Origin: Polymyxa betae
Lineage: Eukaryota; Endomyxa; Phytomyxea; Plasmodiophorida; Plasmodiophoridae
Length of the DNA stretch: 64,000 nucleotides
Assembly (NCBI GenBank): GCA_003693705.1
Contig: RBZT01000656.1
Coordinates: forward strand, 1-64,000
Direction of reading: 5' to 3'
Positions 35,291 to 45,954 of the stretch are shown piece after piece (position 1 is the stretch's first letter; the number at the start of each line of letters is the position of its first letter). A model generated the notes under the pieces. The model was not told where the DNA came from. It did not search any database and saw nothing but the letters and a program-made list of their open reading frames with translations. Position numbers and translations under genes: made by a program.

Positions 35291-35872
35291 TTAATAGCAA
35301 AACTGAGGACCACAGTATTGGTCTGGTCCACAGCACGAGCCATCCCAGCAGCCAGCCCAATCATAGTTAGGACCACATTGACCATCATTTCGCGGTCGGT
35401 TCCATTGACCATTTGGTGGACGGATCATCGGTCCACCCATCATCGGTCCACCCATCATCGGGTTACCATTAGGATAGCCTTGACCATAGCCGTAACCATT
35501 TCCGCCACAGTATTGAGGTCCTTGACCACAGAATCCTGCAGGGGAACAGCAGGATCCAGGAGCGCAGACAGCCCCAAAATCAGGCCCACAGCGTCCATCA
35601 TCACGAACGAATCCTGATGGATTGTTGCCGCCGTTGCCTCCGAGCATCATGTTTGGATTGCCTCCACCGCAATGCATGGGAGTATTCCCACAGAAACCTG
35701 CAGGAGAGCAGCATTCGCTTGGATTACATCCCGCCATGTTGAAATCAGGACCGCAGCGGGAATCCCCTCGAGGCGGCCCGAATTGGTTGTTAGGGAAGCT
35801 TCCCATATACTGAGCATTGCTTATGAATACAGTTAGGGCAACAATCAACAGAATAGGACGCAACATGAACAT
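35291..35872 (-). CDS. Secreted protein with three hevein-like chitin-binding domains (CBM18)
   Basis: A single exon encodes a signal peptide (MFMLRPILLIVALTVFISNA) and three Cys-rich repeats. Each follows the hevein pattern: RCGPDFNMAGCNPSECCSPA...FCGNTPMHC; RCGPDFGAVCAPGSCCSPAG...FCGQGPQYC; QCGPNYDWAGCWDGSCCGPD...YCGPQFC. The repeats are joined by Gly/Asn/Pro/Met-rich linkers, one with the repeat PMMGGPMMGG. Hevein domains bind chitin or N-acetylglucosamine oligomers. There is no catalytic domain, so roles could be wall or spore-coat assembly or masking of chitin. Start taken at ATG 35872, because the longer frame begins with TTG. The intronless, compact form contrasts with neighbouring genes. 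Confidence 0.88.
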   Translation of the reverse strand: MFMLRPILLIVALTVFISNAQYMGSFPNNQFGPPRGDSRCGPDFNMAGCNPSECCSPAGFCGNTPMHCGGGNPNMMLGGNGGNNPSGFVRDDGRCGPDFGAVCAPGSCCSPAGFCGQGPQYCGGNGYGYGQGYPNGNPMMGGPMMGGPMIRPPNGQWNRPRNDGQCGPNYDWAGCWDGSCCGPDQYCGPQFCY

Positions 35873-35887
35873 GTTTTTCGATTGCAA

Positions 35888-36317
35888 TTCACTTAAGATT
35901 TTGATGAATCCCCAGCATTGGAAGGGTTCTCAAATAGAAATGATTCAATACATCAAAGAAGGGTTGACTCAGCAGTTTGTGTTCCGAGCCCGACGACTCA
36001 CTTTCCGATCCGCCACTTGACAAAGGACAAAGACACACGATTGGACCCAAACCCTGGGTCCCACTTGGAAGAAAATGCGAAAGTGTGACGGAGGGAGTCT
36101 CCAATAGAGGCGCCATGGCCGCACTCCCCTTGGCATGCAGCAGACTGCAAGGAACTATTCATCGTACGTTCGTCTATCGTCTGTATCGTAATGACAAGGG
36201 TAACTGATTGTTGTGGCTATCGCTTTCAGGTCTATGGCCTTATTAAGCTGTTGACTGAAGGCGCATCCGTTAAGCGACTCGGTACCCGGGTCAGCTCACC
36301 CTCCAAGATCCTCGGGC
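35888..36317 (+). other. Region with a possible small spliced ORF (ATG 36115)
   Basis: ATG 36115 opens MAALPLACSRLQGTIHRTF. Removing a possible 63-nt intron that ends at CGCTTTCAG gives VYGLIKLLTEGASVKRLGTR and a stop at about 36351, a protein of roughly 60 residues. No family was recognised, and its end overlaps the predicted start of the homeodomain gene. It could instead be a 5' exon of that gene or chance sequence. The rest of the stretch is the promoter side of the CBM18 gene. Confidence 0.25.
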
Positions 36318-37135
36318 ATGTCCTTGCAAGACAATGCCTCAAATCCTGCTGAAGCCGTAGAAAAAAAACCGTCACCTAGTAATGCACCAGGTTGGTGGAT
36401 TCTTATCGATTATTGAATAGGGATCTTTTCAAAGCTTGTTGCTTGATTTAGCCGATTGTTGGATTCCAATTGGTTATCATTTGCTTATGTGCTGTATTTA
36501 GTATCGTCTATTGTAGAGAAGCAGTTCTGTCGGTATCCAGAGCTTCATCGTCTCTTGAATCAAATCTTGCAGGACTCGGAGAACTATGTGAGCGAATTGA
36601 TCGCTGAGATTCGTGCTCGAAGGGACAAGAAACGCAGCCGGCAGAATTCTGAAACCAAACCGACGACCAAACGTAGAACTAGGGCAAGAACTCCCAGATG
36701 CAAGTTTGATTTTCTTTCTAATTGTGATACCAGCTGTTGCCATCAACGAAGGCAGTTCTCCAGAAATGGTTTGAAGATCATATATCATATCCGTATCCAA
36801 CAGCAGCAGAGAAAGTATGCTATCATTTCTGGACCTTCATTTGCTAACCGGAAACATCAGCAACAATTAATTGAACAATGCGGCGGGAATGTGACCCCAG
36901 CCATGGTTGCTAATTGTATGGACAATTCTACAGAGATGTTGAACGTATTCGATCTAATCAGCGTCTAGGGTTCTTCAACACCAGGAAACGTGTTAACTGG
37001 CGCCCTGAGAGCGCTCAGAGCGGCTCCGGGCGTGGAGGCAAACGACCACCAAAACCTTCATCTCAGCAGAAGCTCATTCAGCCTCAACAGGAGCCGCCCG
37101 ACAAAAACCTAGTCGATCATCACATTCAATCATAA
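36318..37135 (+). CDS. TALE-class homeodomain protein
   Basis: DNA-binding transcription factor. Start ATG 36318 (MSLQDNASNPAEAVEKKPSP). After introns an exon gives QFCRYPELHRLLNQILQDSE, then a basic stretch (KKRSRQNSETKPTTKRRTR). The homeodomain is rebuilt over three exons: helix 1 end and loop KAVLQKWFEDHISYPYPTAA, helix 2 QQLIEQCGGNVTPAMVAN, helix 3 WFFNTRKRVNWRP. The PYP between helices 1 and 2 is the three-residue loop extension that defines TALE homeodomains, and the WFxNxR core is present. An intron (about 36919-36968) splits the Trp codon of helix 3. The C-terminus is Gly/Ser/Gln/Pro-rich. The exon junction before helix 1 was not settled. Confidence 0.8.
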
Positions 37136-37213
37136 TACATTTTAATAGAATTGAAAGTTAAACTGTGATCATCTATTTGCTCTGATTCAGGGTCCCGTCA
37201 TATCGCAGTCCTG

Positions 37214-37973
37214 ATGCGTCGTCTATTTTCTCCGAGATCGTCCAAATCCAAGACGCTTGCTAGCAAGCATGGCGATGGCAGGAACGCTCCTCCATCGACT
37301 CCTGTCTCGTCCTATCATAACCGCCTTCGCCACTTCTCCTTAGTGATGGAATAGTATTTGGATCTGGCCGTCCTTGGCGACCCCTCTGAATCTTTGATAG
37401 TCAGAAGCTATTGGAAGCGACTCCATCGGGCATGTACATCGTCCCCGATCTAGACAATTTCAGAATCTGGCATGGTGTTATATTCGTTCGAACTGGAATC
37501 TATCGGAAGGGAATCTTCAAGTTCATCGTGCAGTTTTTGGACTCGTTTCCAGAGACGCCACCAACGATCCAATTCTCATCGAAGGTCTTCCATCCATTGA
37601 TTGATCCAGAGAATGGCACGCTCGATCTTACTCCTTTCAAGAAATGGCAACCCAACGACCATGTCGTTGACATTCTATCTTATCTGAAGTTGTCTTGGCA
37701 ATAGTCAATCTGATATATTTTGATTAACCTTACAGGTCGGTGTTTCGCGAAACGGAGCTTTGGAGATCAGACCTGAAGATTTTCAATATCCAAGCGCATT
37801 CATTATGGCAAAACGATCCTGTAGCCTTCCAGCAACGTGCGGACGCCTGCGTCAGGTTGAGTCTTGATCGCGTTTACATCAACGAATCGAAGTCCAGCAT
37901 ACATTTCAGTAGACCAATTCCCGAGCATGATCGCCTGCTTGATCGCATTCGCAACCAGGATCCGGTCATATAA
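37214..37973 (+). CDS. UBC-fold protein without active-site Cys (AKTIP/FTS-like)
   Basis: An E2-like fold: KLLEATPSGMYIVPDLDNF, WHGVIFVRTGIYRKGIFKF, VQFLDSFPETPPTIQF, KVFHPLIDPENGTLDLTPF, KKWQPNDHVVDILSYLK, then after an intron (about 37704-37736) ETELWRSDLKIFNIQAHSL. The position where active E2 enzymes carry the catalytic Cys reads ENGTLDL with no Cys, and the order VFHPLIDP...GTLDL...W matches AKTIP (fused toes), an inactive E2 variant of the FTS-Hook-FHIP dynein adaptor complex. ATG 37214 opens a Ser-rich N-terminus, as in AKTIP. An intron near 37346-37400 must be removed. Family assignment is inferred from pattern. Confidence 0.75.
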
Positions 37974-38234
37974 ACTTGCTTAATACAGAGTCGCTATCTG
38001 TCTCGTTATTCGCCTTGTAGTAGCCCTAAACTCTCTCAATCTTGTATGGTCCTATCTATAAGATAACAAAGCTGTGCCTTTCAACAGGTTGTATGAATAA
38101 CATGTAACGTAACCCATAGTGAATATTCAATGATAATAAAGAGACAGAGACACCAAACGTCGTCTCTAATTGATGTATTTTGGCAGCATTCATTTCGTAT
38201 TATCGAGGCGAACTGCGTGCACGACTGCCGGCCC

Positions 38235-40619
38235 ATGCCGCCCGACGTTGATGTCGGGACGTACAGGAGGCTGATGCAAGAGGCTGCATTGGACGATTCC
38301 AGTGGCGTCAAGATGCTGGACTTAGTTCATTTCGTGAACAACCATGTATGGGGGTTGGCACAATGAATTTCGTCTTTATTGGGCTGAAGCCAACACATTC
38401 AGGTTGAACTTGATAGTCTCGAATTAGAGATGCTGCTGCAGTTTCTACGATCACGTTGTGAGCGTATGCTGTGTAAGCAATTCAATAGATGAACTGCTCG
38501 TATTCGTAACCATTCTAGATTCGAAAGATCGGGAAGCTACGCCGATTTATCTTTCCGTGCAGTTCGGTATTGCTAGACTAATTGCCTTGAAAGCCCACGA
38601 TCTAGAAAGATGCCTTCTGTTCTTGATTCGTTGCTCTGTTAGCTGGCCTGTTTGCCAGCAATTGCCTTCGGGACAGTCCATTACTGGTAGTAGAACTTCT
38701 TATGACTTCACCATCGGTTGTTCATTTTGTTGCAGATTTGATTGCTTCTATCGATGCAGGAATCCAGGTCCCCATTATTCAAGTAAGTCAAGTTTTGTGC
38801 TACCCAACACTGCTGTTATCTCAATGCAGTATAGAATGAAGGCGAAAGTCGTCTAATACAATTATTGGCGATTTGTTTCATTTTGACAAAGAAACCTGCA
38901 TCGGCGGTATCAATTCTATCCCAGGTCAGAGATCCTGATGAACATCTCTGTTTGTTACAATCTATTGCTCTCTATTATAAGTCGGATTCCATCTACGATT
39001 TGATATGCTGTATGCTCAATACTGTAACAATTAGGTCTCGGCTCCTTGGTGACGCGTCATTAATCGATTTGGCGTTAGAGGCCCTCAGTTCTGAACTGGA
39101 TGGGATGTCGGCCAGTACGACGCTCTATGGCTTATATTTCATGAAAGGTATTTCGCCTGTAAGCACATCATTAGGAGGTCTTTAGTTGAGCTTACAGGCT
39201 ACTTACTTTGCTGCGAGCAGCGGTTTATTGAGGCGATCGGAAATTTCAAAACTTGTCTGTCTGGAGAATATCGACGCCACGAGGCTTGCTTAATGATAGG
39301 AATCTGTTTAATTGAATCTGGAAGTTTAGATACTGCTGTAATCGCTGCACGTGTTCTTGGCTTGCATCACCTGATCTTGATCTAGGTCGATTTCTTACAA
39401 CGCGCCATACTGGACAAACGGGTTCAAGTGTTGTCAGCCTTTAACGTTGCTGTTATAAAAGAGCTTCAATGCAAACTTGAGGAAGCATCTGCAATCCAGT
39501 CTGCGATATTAGAAGTAGAATTCAATCTGTGTTCTGTTCTGTACGAATTTTAAATGGGCTTCAGGAGTGCAATAATAATTCTGAGGCGGAGGCCGGTTTT
39601 CACGAAGCTGTCATTATTCGGTTGATCAACCTCTGCTTGGCTCAGAATAAGGCTACAGATGCCTTAAAACTCGCCGAATCAGTAGATGGATGTCGTTTTT
39701 TTTCAACCCGCTACTGACGTTGTAATCAGCTTGTTTGTAAAACTCGAATATCTTTAGAGGCCGCTAGAGTACACATTTATGCACTGCTCAGCTGCAATGA
39801 CCGTTACGAGTCTGTGCTGAGCCATTGCGAGTCGTATTTGAGCATATTTTCAAATGATGTCGTCCTGCTCATGTACATGGCCGAAGCATGTTTTGTCCTG
39901 GAAAGATTTGATGACTGTATTGCGAAATGTGATCAAGCAATCGCAGCCTGCTCGCACCTCCAAGATTCGAGAAATCAACTGGGGTCGGAACCGAAAACCA
40001 AACATCCCAGTAACTGGAGATTTCTATCATGTCTGGTTGCTTTACTCACTCATATTTAGGAGTATCCGAGAACCCTGTGAGTTTTGATGTTTCCAACAGC
40101 CTAGATATCGCACAGATGAAGGTATTGTATTTATTGTCTCTTAAGTTGAAATCCAACTGTTATTTAGTCGCAGGCGTACATGAACAAAGGACTGTGTTTC
40201 GCCTGTTTGAATCGTAGCGATCAAGCCATTGCCATGATGCAGTGGGCTTTGTTCCACCATCGTACGCATGCAAAGTCTCATCGTGTCACAATAACCCTAA
40301 TCAGAGCTGTGCAGAATCCAAAGAAGCTGAATTCAACCTCTGCGTTCTCCTGATCAAGACCGGACGCGCCGATATTGGCTGCGCTCGTTGGCTGCAATAC
40401 AAAGGCATCGATTTATCGCTTTCAGGAAATGCATATAAAGAGCAGATCGATCGGATTGCTGATTCCAGTGGCTGTATTCGGCCTCGATCTCACGTTGCTG
40501 GGCATCTAACTGATGAGCAAGATCGCAATATGACCAGATTGGTCCTGGAGCAATGGATTAAAATTAGGTCTGATCACGCCTTTACAAGATCACTACAAGA
40601 AATATTGCAGTCATGTTGA
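38235..40619 (+). CDS. Tetratricopeptide-repeat protein, unassigned
   Basis: A gene of at least ten short exons. Start taken at ATG 38235 (MPPDVDVGTYRRLMQEAALD); an in-frame ATG lies at 38130. Helical repeats follow: LLAICFILTKKPASAVSILS, ASTTLYGLYFMKGI, CEQRFIEAIGNFKTCLSGEY, ACLMIGICLIESGSLDTAVI, LINLCLAQNKATDALKLAES, VVLLMYMAEACFVLERFDDC, and AYMNKGLCFACLNRSDQAIA. The last exons give EFNLCVLLIKTGRADIGCAR and the stop at 40619. These degenerate 34-residue A/B helix pairs are TPRs, so it is probably a scaffold protein. Orthology was not recognised. Several internal junctions are approximate. Confidence 0.65.
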
Positions 40620-40696
40620 CCTAAAGCACTCTGCATATTGATTATATTATTCACTGTCAACAAATCGATACACTCTTCAGTGATCTGATGGACTGG

Positions 40697-40716
40697 GTTG
40701 TAGGGTTTAGGGTTTC
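40697..40716 (+). repeat. Telomere-like TTTAGGG block upstream of XPD
   Basis: GTTGTAGGGTTTAGGGTTTC lies about 95 bp before the XPD start codon, in presumed promoter or 5' UTR. It is a two-unit TTTAGGG block, the same motif found in five XPD introns. Confidence 0.8.
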
Positions 40717-40809
40717 GAAGAAAGTCGTCTTGGTGCGTATTGCGGACCCATTCGTAATTTGTAGAAATTGCTCGGGATTCGAAGGCTGGGTATCCCCGCC
40801 TAGGCCGCC

Positions 40810-43800
40810 ATGCAGTTCGTCCTCGATGGATTACCTGTGTATTTCCCATTCAAAACGGTGCAGGCCAGGTCGATCTGCCTCATGATAGCCGCTGATCTTC
40901 GGTCGCAGATGTATCCGGAACAGATCGCCTATATGCGCCAGCTAAAGGCAGCTCTAAATTCATCTGGTCCTGGACATTGTCTATTAGAAATGCCAACAGG
41001 AACAGGAAAGACTGTCACATTACTGGTCTCATTATATAACCGCCTTTCTATCATTCTAACGTCTCTGATGCCTCTCTATAGTCGTTCATCACCTCGTACC
41101 AGCTCCAACATCCAGCCGTCGGCAAACTCATCTACTGCACCCGGTAAGTGCTGGTCCCATGTCCAGCACTCACTAACAGCCGGGGACCAGAACCGTTCAA
41201 GAGATGGATAAAGTGATGGACGAACTCAAGGTCGTTATTGCACATCGCGACCAATGCCTATCGGCCGGTACGTCCCCGAACGGGCCCAGTATACGCGCTG
41301 CTCTAACACGCAGCTTGCAGATGGTCGTCCGATCCCGAAGCTGCTGTCGGTCTGTCTGTCATCTCGGCGCAATATGTGTATCCATCCGGAGGGTAAACGC
41401 TGATCGTCGTCGCCGCCGTCGCTGATGATGACGTTTGTCCTGTATAGTGTCGAAATTTGATAAGCGTGATAAGGTCGATGCAATGTGTAGGAATCTGACA
41501 TCCGAATGGATCCGGGCTAAACATCAGACCGATCCGGAGATCGAGGTCCAGTATTCCCCGGCGTCCGCGTGTGTGCTGACTGTGCTCAGGTCTGTACGTT
41601 CTTCGAGGAACTGGAGAATATCGGTCATGACAATCTGGATCTGTCCGGAGGTGAGGGACTGGGGTCTAGTTAGGGTTTAGGGTTTCAACGGGCTCTGATT
41701 GTTGGTCGTCTCAGTGGTGTCCCTCGATGACCTCAAGACGATCGGTGAAACCCGCAACTGGTGTCCGTACTATCTAGCGAGACATACCATCGCCCGTGCC
41801 GATATCGTCGTCTACAATTACCAGTACGACCGAATCTCTACGTTCGCTTCTGCCACTTAACGTCTGTCTAATAGATATATGATCGACCCGAAAGTATCCG
41901 GGATGGTATCGCGTGAGATCGAAGGCAACGCCATCGTCGTCTTTGATGAGGCCCACAACATCGATAACATCTGTGTGGAAGGTGACTGCTGGGGACCAGT
42001 ATGACCACGTCACGGACAGCTTCTGATCTATTTCTGCAGCATTGAGTGTCAGTCTGAACCGACGTGTCCTGATTCAATCGACGGCGAACTTGCGGAAACT
42101 GAGTAATCGGATTAAGCAGGTTGAAGCTGAAGATGCTGAAAGACTCAATCAAGAATATCAACGTCTTATTAAGGGGATCTCACAGTCAGGTACGCAACGT
42201 TACTCGGTTCATGTTTCAAGTAACGTGTTTGGGGGCATCATGCCAAACTCAGATCGCGTAGGTTTAGGGTTTTAGGAGTTTCTAATCTTTTATTTCAGAT
42301 TCTGAGGGGATCGTACATGCGAGTCCAGTATTACCAGCCGACGTCTTGAAAGATGCCGTTCCCGGTAATATTCGCAAGGCGAAGCATTTCATTATGTTTC
42401 TGAACACGATCGTACAATACTTCAAGGCACGACTGAAAGGTGTTAGGGTTTAAGGTTTCTCTTTACGTCTCCACTAACCACGACCGCGCTTCAGATCGTA
42501 TCGTGATCCAGGAAACACCTGCACAGTTCATAGCAGCATTCGAACGACATTCAGGTGAATGTGAAACAGGTTGACTGTAAACCCTAAACCCCTAACCCCA
42601 GGCAAGGAATGCGCCCATTCCAGTCGAAATCGCTGCAGTACGTGTACGACCGATTGGCGTCATTACTCCGGACACTGCAGCTGACGGATCTGGACGAATT
42701 CCGCTCCCTGCAACTAGTCGCCGATTACGCCACGCTGGTCAGTACCTATAACAAAGGTCAGTACGACCCCACGGAGGGGGGCCATCCCATCCCAGCCATA
42801 TTCATACTGGCCCGCAGGATTCGCTGTCCTCATGGAGCCTTACAACGATCGAACACCGCAGATCCCAGATCCGGTCTTACGGCTCTGCTGTCTGGATGCA
42901 TCGATCGCTCTGAAACCGGTCCTGGACAAGTTCCGGTACTGGGTTAGGGTTTAGGGTTTTAGGGTTTCCAACTCCATATTAGGAACGTCATCATCACATC
43001 CGGGACGTTATCTCCCATCGATCTGTATCCGAGACTGCTAAATTTCACTCCAAAGGTCTGTCGTCATGAAGCTGTGTGTCATTCCTGTGTCTGACGCCCA
43101 CGGGGGGGCCTGTACGCCCCTGCATAGATCTGCGAAAGTTTCCCCATGTCACTGTCTGTACAGAGGGCGAGTCTATGTCCATTGATTGTAACAAAAGGCA
43201 ACGATCAGACCGAGTTAACATCAAAATTCGATGTGCGCAAAGATATTAGTGTTGTATCTAATTATGGGAAGATGTTACTAGAACTGGTCCAGGTCTGTCC
43301 CGATGGGGTCGTCGCCTTCTTCACCAGGTCCGTACTGGTCCCTGGGGGGCGTGTTGACCATCTCCTCAGGACTAAATGGTCTGGTAGTTATCTGTATATG
43401 GAGGAGATCATGAGTGAATGGGATCGTCTGGGTATTCTCCAACAGATTCTTCATCATAAGCTGATCTTCATCGAGACCAAAGACGTCGTTGAGACCTCAC
43501 TGGCGCTGGAATCGTTCAAACGCGCCTGTGATGCAGGTCAGGACTTTGTCCGATTTGTGTCGACCGTACTGATCCCTGGTATTGTGCAGGTCGCGGTGCC
43601 GTATTCCTGTCGGTGGCGCGCGGTAAAGGTTGGTGCCGCGCCCTACTCGGGTTCCTCTCTCTCTCTCTCTCTCTCTCTGAATCATGTTCTGGTGTTATTT
43701 AGTATCAGAGGGGATCGATTTCTCCAATCATTATGGTCGTGCTGTGATCCTATTCGGGATCCCATTTCAATATACGTTGAGTCGGGTCCTGAGAGCCCGC

Positions 43801-44315
43801 CTCCAGTTCCTGCGGGATACCTTCAATATCCGGTCCGTGATGGCGTCCTGTCTTGTCGGCCGTACTGATCCCACGACATAGTGAGGGCGACTTCCTGTCG
43901 TTCGATGCCATGCGACAGGCATCACAATGCATCGGGCGGGTGATTCGATCCAAGACCGACTACGGACTGATGATCTTCGCCGATCAGAGGTCGTACTGGC
44001 TCTGCGCGTTGGTATTAACGTATGAGCACTGTTACTAACGCGACCATGTACAGGTACAGGCGCGCCGATAAACGCACGAAACTGCCGCGATGGATTCAGG
44101 ACGCATTGTTCCCCGAGAACATCGGACTTTCAGTCGACAGGTGATAGGGGCTGGTACGACCCACCAGTAAGTTTGATGATGTATTGTACAGAGCGCTGGC
44201 GACAGCCCGTGATTATCTGCGTCGTATGGGACAGCCGCATCGTCTTGAGGATGATCTCGGTCAGACGATCCTTGATGAGGCCATGGTCCAGGCCAGAGCT
44301 GCTTCACAATCATGA
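40810..44315 (+). CDS. ERCC2: XPD/ERCC2-type DNA helicase of TFIIH
   Basis: 5'-3' superfamily 2 iron-sulfur helicase in TFIIH (transcription and nucleotide excision repair). ATG 40810: [14 protein letters not shown], intron, [20 protein letters not shown], Walker [15 protein letters not shown]. Fe-S cysteines fall in [28 protein letters not shown] and [10 protein letters not shown]. The DEAH box is [14 protein letters not shown]. Later: [79 protein letters not shown], motif [22 protein letters not shown] and [20 protein letters not shown] at 44313-44315. About 15 introns, five of which contain telomere-like repeats. All helicase motifs read intact. Converges on eIF2B-alpha, 37 bp away. Confidence 0.95.
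41651..42982 (+). repeat. Five XPD introns containing TTTAGGG-type repeats
   Basis: Introns at about 41651-41714, 42190-42298, 42440-42494, 42555-42601 and 42936-42982 each carry a short telomere-like block. The blocks are at 41670-41685, 42259-42276, 42443-42458, 42578-42599 (reverse orientation, CCCTAAA) and 42941-42968, the longest with about four units. Exons in between match XPD without such repeats. Confidence 0.85.
43655..43678. repeat. (CT)n microsatellite in an XPD intron
   Basis: About twelve CT dinucleotides. They lie between the exon encoding [13 protein letters not shown]-like sequence and the exon starting VSEGIDF, so they belong to intronic or exon-edge sequence and also serve as a polypyrimidine tract. 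Confidence 0.85.
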
Positions 44316-44352
44316 TAGAAACAATTCGGTGTTTATTTATTTGATTTTGATT

Positions 44353-45502
44353 TCAGAGAAGTTCGGCTTCAGATCCATTATAGTCACTGACAGCTGAGGG
44401 CGTCACGATCCCCAAATCTGTCAACAATAACGTCACATATTCCGGGGGGGTGTAGTCCTCGACCGGCGACTCGAACTGGACCGAATCCACGGGGCTGTAC
44501 GCCGATCCGGCATGCTTGACGCCCATCCCCAGATCGCGCTGTGACAGCGGGAACACCCGCGTGAACTTGTACGATTCGGCGGCAACATAGAAGGGCCGAT
44601 TCAGGGCTTTGGCGATGATCGCCACCTGATACGTCCCGATCACATTGATCACACCGCCGTTCTCCACGATCGACGACGCCCTGCGTGACAACGTCAGCAA
44701 ACCGGATCGGCGACGAACGACGACACGGACCCGGTCAGGACCAGATCGATGCGATCCATGACGAATGCGACGGCCGAATCCCGTATGATAGTAACAGGTA
44801 TAGAGAGAGATATCAGATGATGCAGCATTCGTTCAGCCTGTGATGTCATTCGATCTTGCGATTGAACCATGATCACGGAGAACTGTTTCCCCAGACGCGA
44901 CGCCGTCTCCAGCAGCAGCGTCACGACCATGCTGTGCCCGTGGACCAGTATCACCGAATTCTCCTGGATGAACTTGACGCCAAAGTCGCAGATCTTCTTC
45001 CGCGCCGACTGGCTGTGCTCGGCGAAGCGCAGGCCGCGATCGATCAGCCGCGCCTTGCATTTGGCGAAATCCTATCGATCCATCAGCTCGGACGTTAATC
45101 CGCGGGTCGTACTCGCCCATTGGACGTACCGGGACTTCCAACGACGTTCTTGTGACGTAACGACGGAACAGATCGCACGCAGCGATCAGCGTGGTTCGTT
45201 TGCCGGCGTCGGCCATCTTCTGCATACAGACGGCGGCATCGTTTAGATCGTCCATAACGCCCATGATGGTGTTGGCTGACGAGACCGGGTCAGAGGGCGA
45301 TCCGATTAGATCCGATGGCTATTGGAAGTACCTTTAGAGGTGGCGATCACATTGGCAAGAGTAGTGACAGCCGCCACGCCGATCGCCACATCCCGATTCC
45401 GTTCGACGAATTCGGCGAAGATCTGGGAGGCTGTATGTAAGCGGTTTAGATTGCGATTGGGACGGTCAGGTCGTGGATCAGATCACCATTCACTTCTGAC
45501 AT
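44353..45502 (-). CDS. EIF2B1: Translation initiation factor eIF2B subunit alpha
   Basis: Regulatory subunit of the GDP/GTP exchange factor for eIF2. ATG 45502 (MSEVNGDLIHDLT); a 36-48-nt intron leads to IFAEFVERNRDVAIGVAAVT. Later exons give AGKRTTLIAACDLFRRYVTR, then after an intron SARKKICDFGVKFIQENSVI, LVHGHSMVVTLLLETASRLG, FSVIMVQSQDR, LSIPVTIIRDSAVAFVMDRI, DLVLTG, ENGGVINVIGTYQVAIIAKA, LNRPFYVAAESYKFTRVFPL, and the C-terminal DYTPPEYVTLLLTDLGIVTP-SAVSD signature of the eIF2B alpha/beta/delta family. It runs ten residues past SAVSD, slightly longer than usual. About four introns. Confidence 0.93.
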
Positions 45503-45954
45503 CACGATTCGATGCAGCGAGGTCGGATTGGAGACCGGCCCGTCACCTGGAACAGCGCCAAAAGTCAAGTTGGCGATCTGATAATTGCAGGAGATGTGAC
45601 TCGTATAAACTCCGAGCAAATTCTCCAGAAATTTGTCACCTCGCCAAATTTCATACAACTTTCATCACACGCAAATATTCGTCAAGAAATCGTGGAATCG
45701 TGTGAATCGATTCAGTTCGATTTGCATTTGTGAATAGAGCTTCCACACTTACACAACTGTGGACAACTCCCATTATTTATCTCTCCAGCACTCAAACATT
45801 GGAATTGCAGCGAATCGCAACTGAATGCGATAGCGGATCATTCCCTGCTGTGTTCTCGTCCATCATCAGCCGCCAACTGTTTGTCGATATATGACCGATG
45901 GAATTCGAATCTCTTTTCCTTAATTAACCGATTGAAAATTGTTTATGTGTATAT
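45503..45954. other. Intergenic, no gene seen
   Basis: 452 bp between the eIF2B-alpha start and the stop of the minus-strand kinesin. An open plus-strand stretch at its left edge is a shadow of eIF2B exon sequence. No element was recognised. Confidence 0.4.

Noticed and set aside
35318-35617. 99-codon plus-strand ORF
   Set aside because: Antisense to the Cys-rich repeats of the CBM18 protein; a by-product of repetitive coding sequence.
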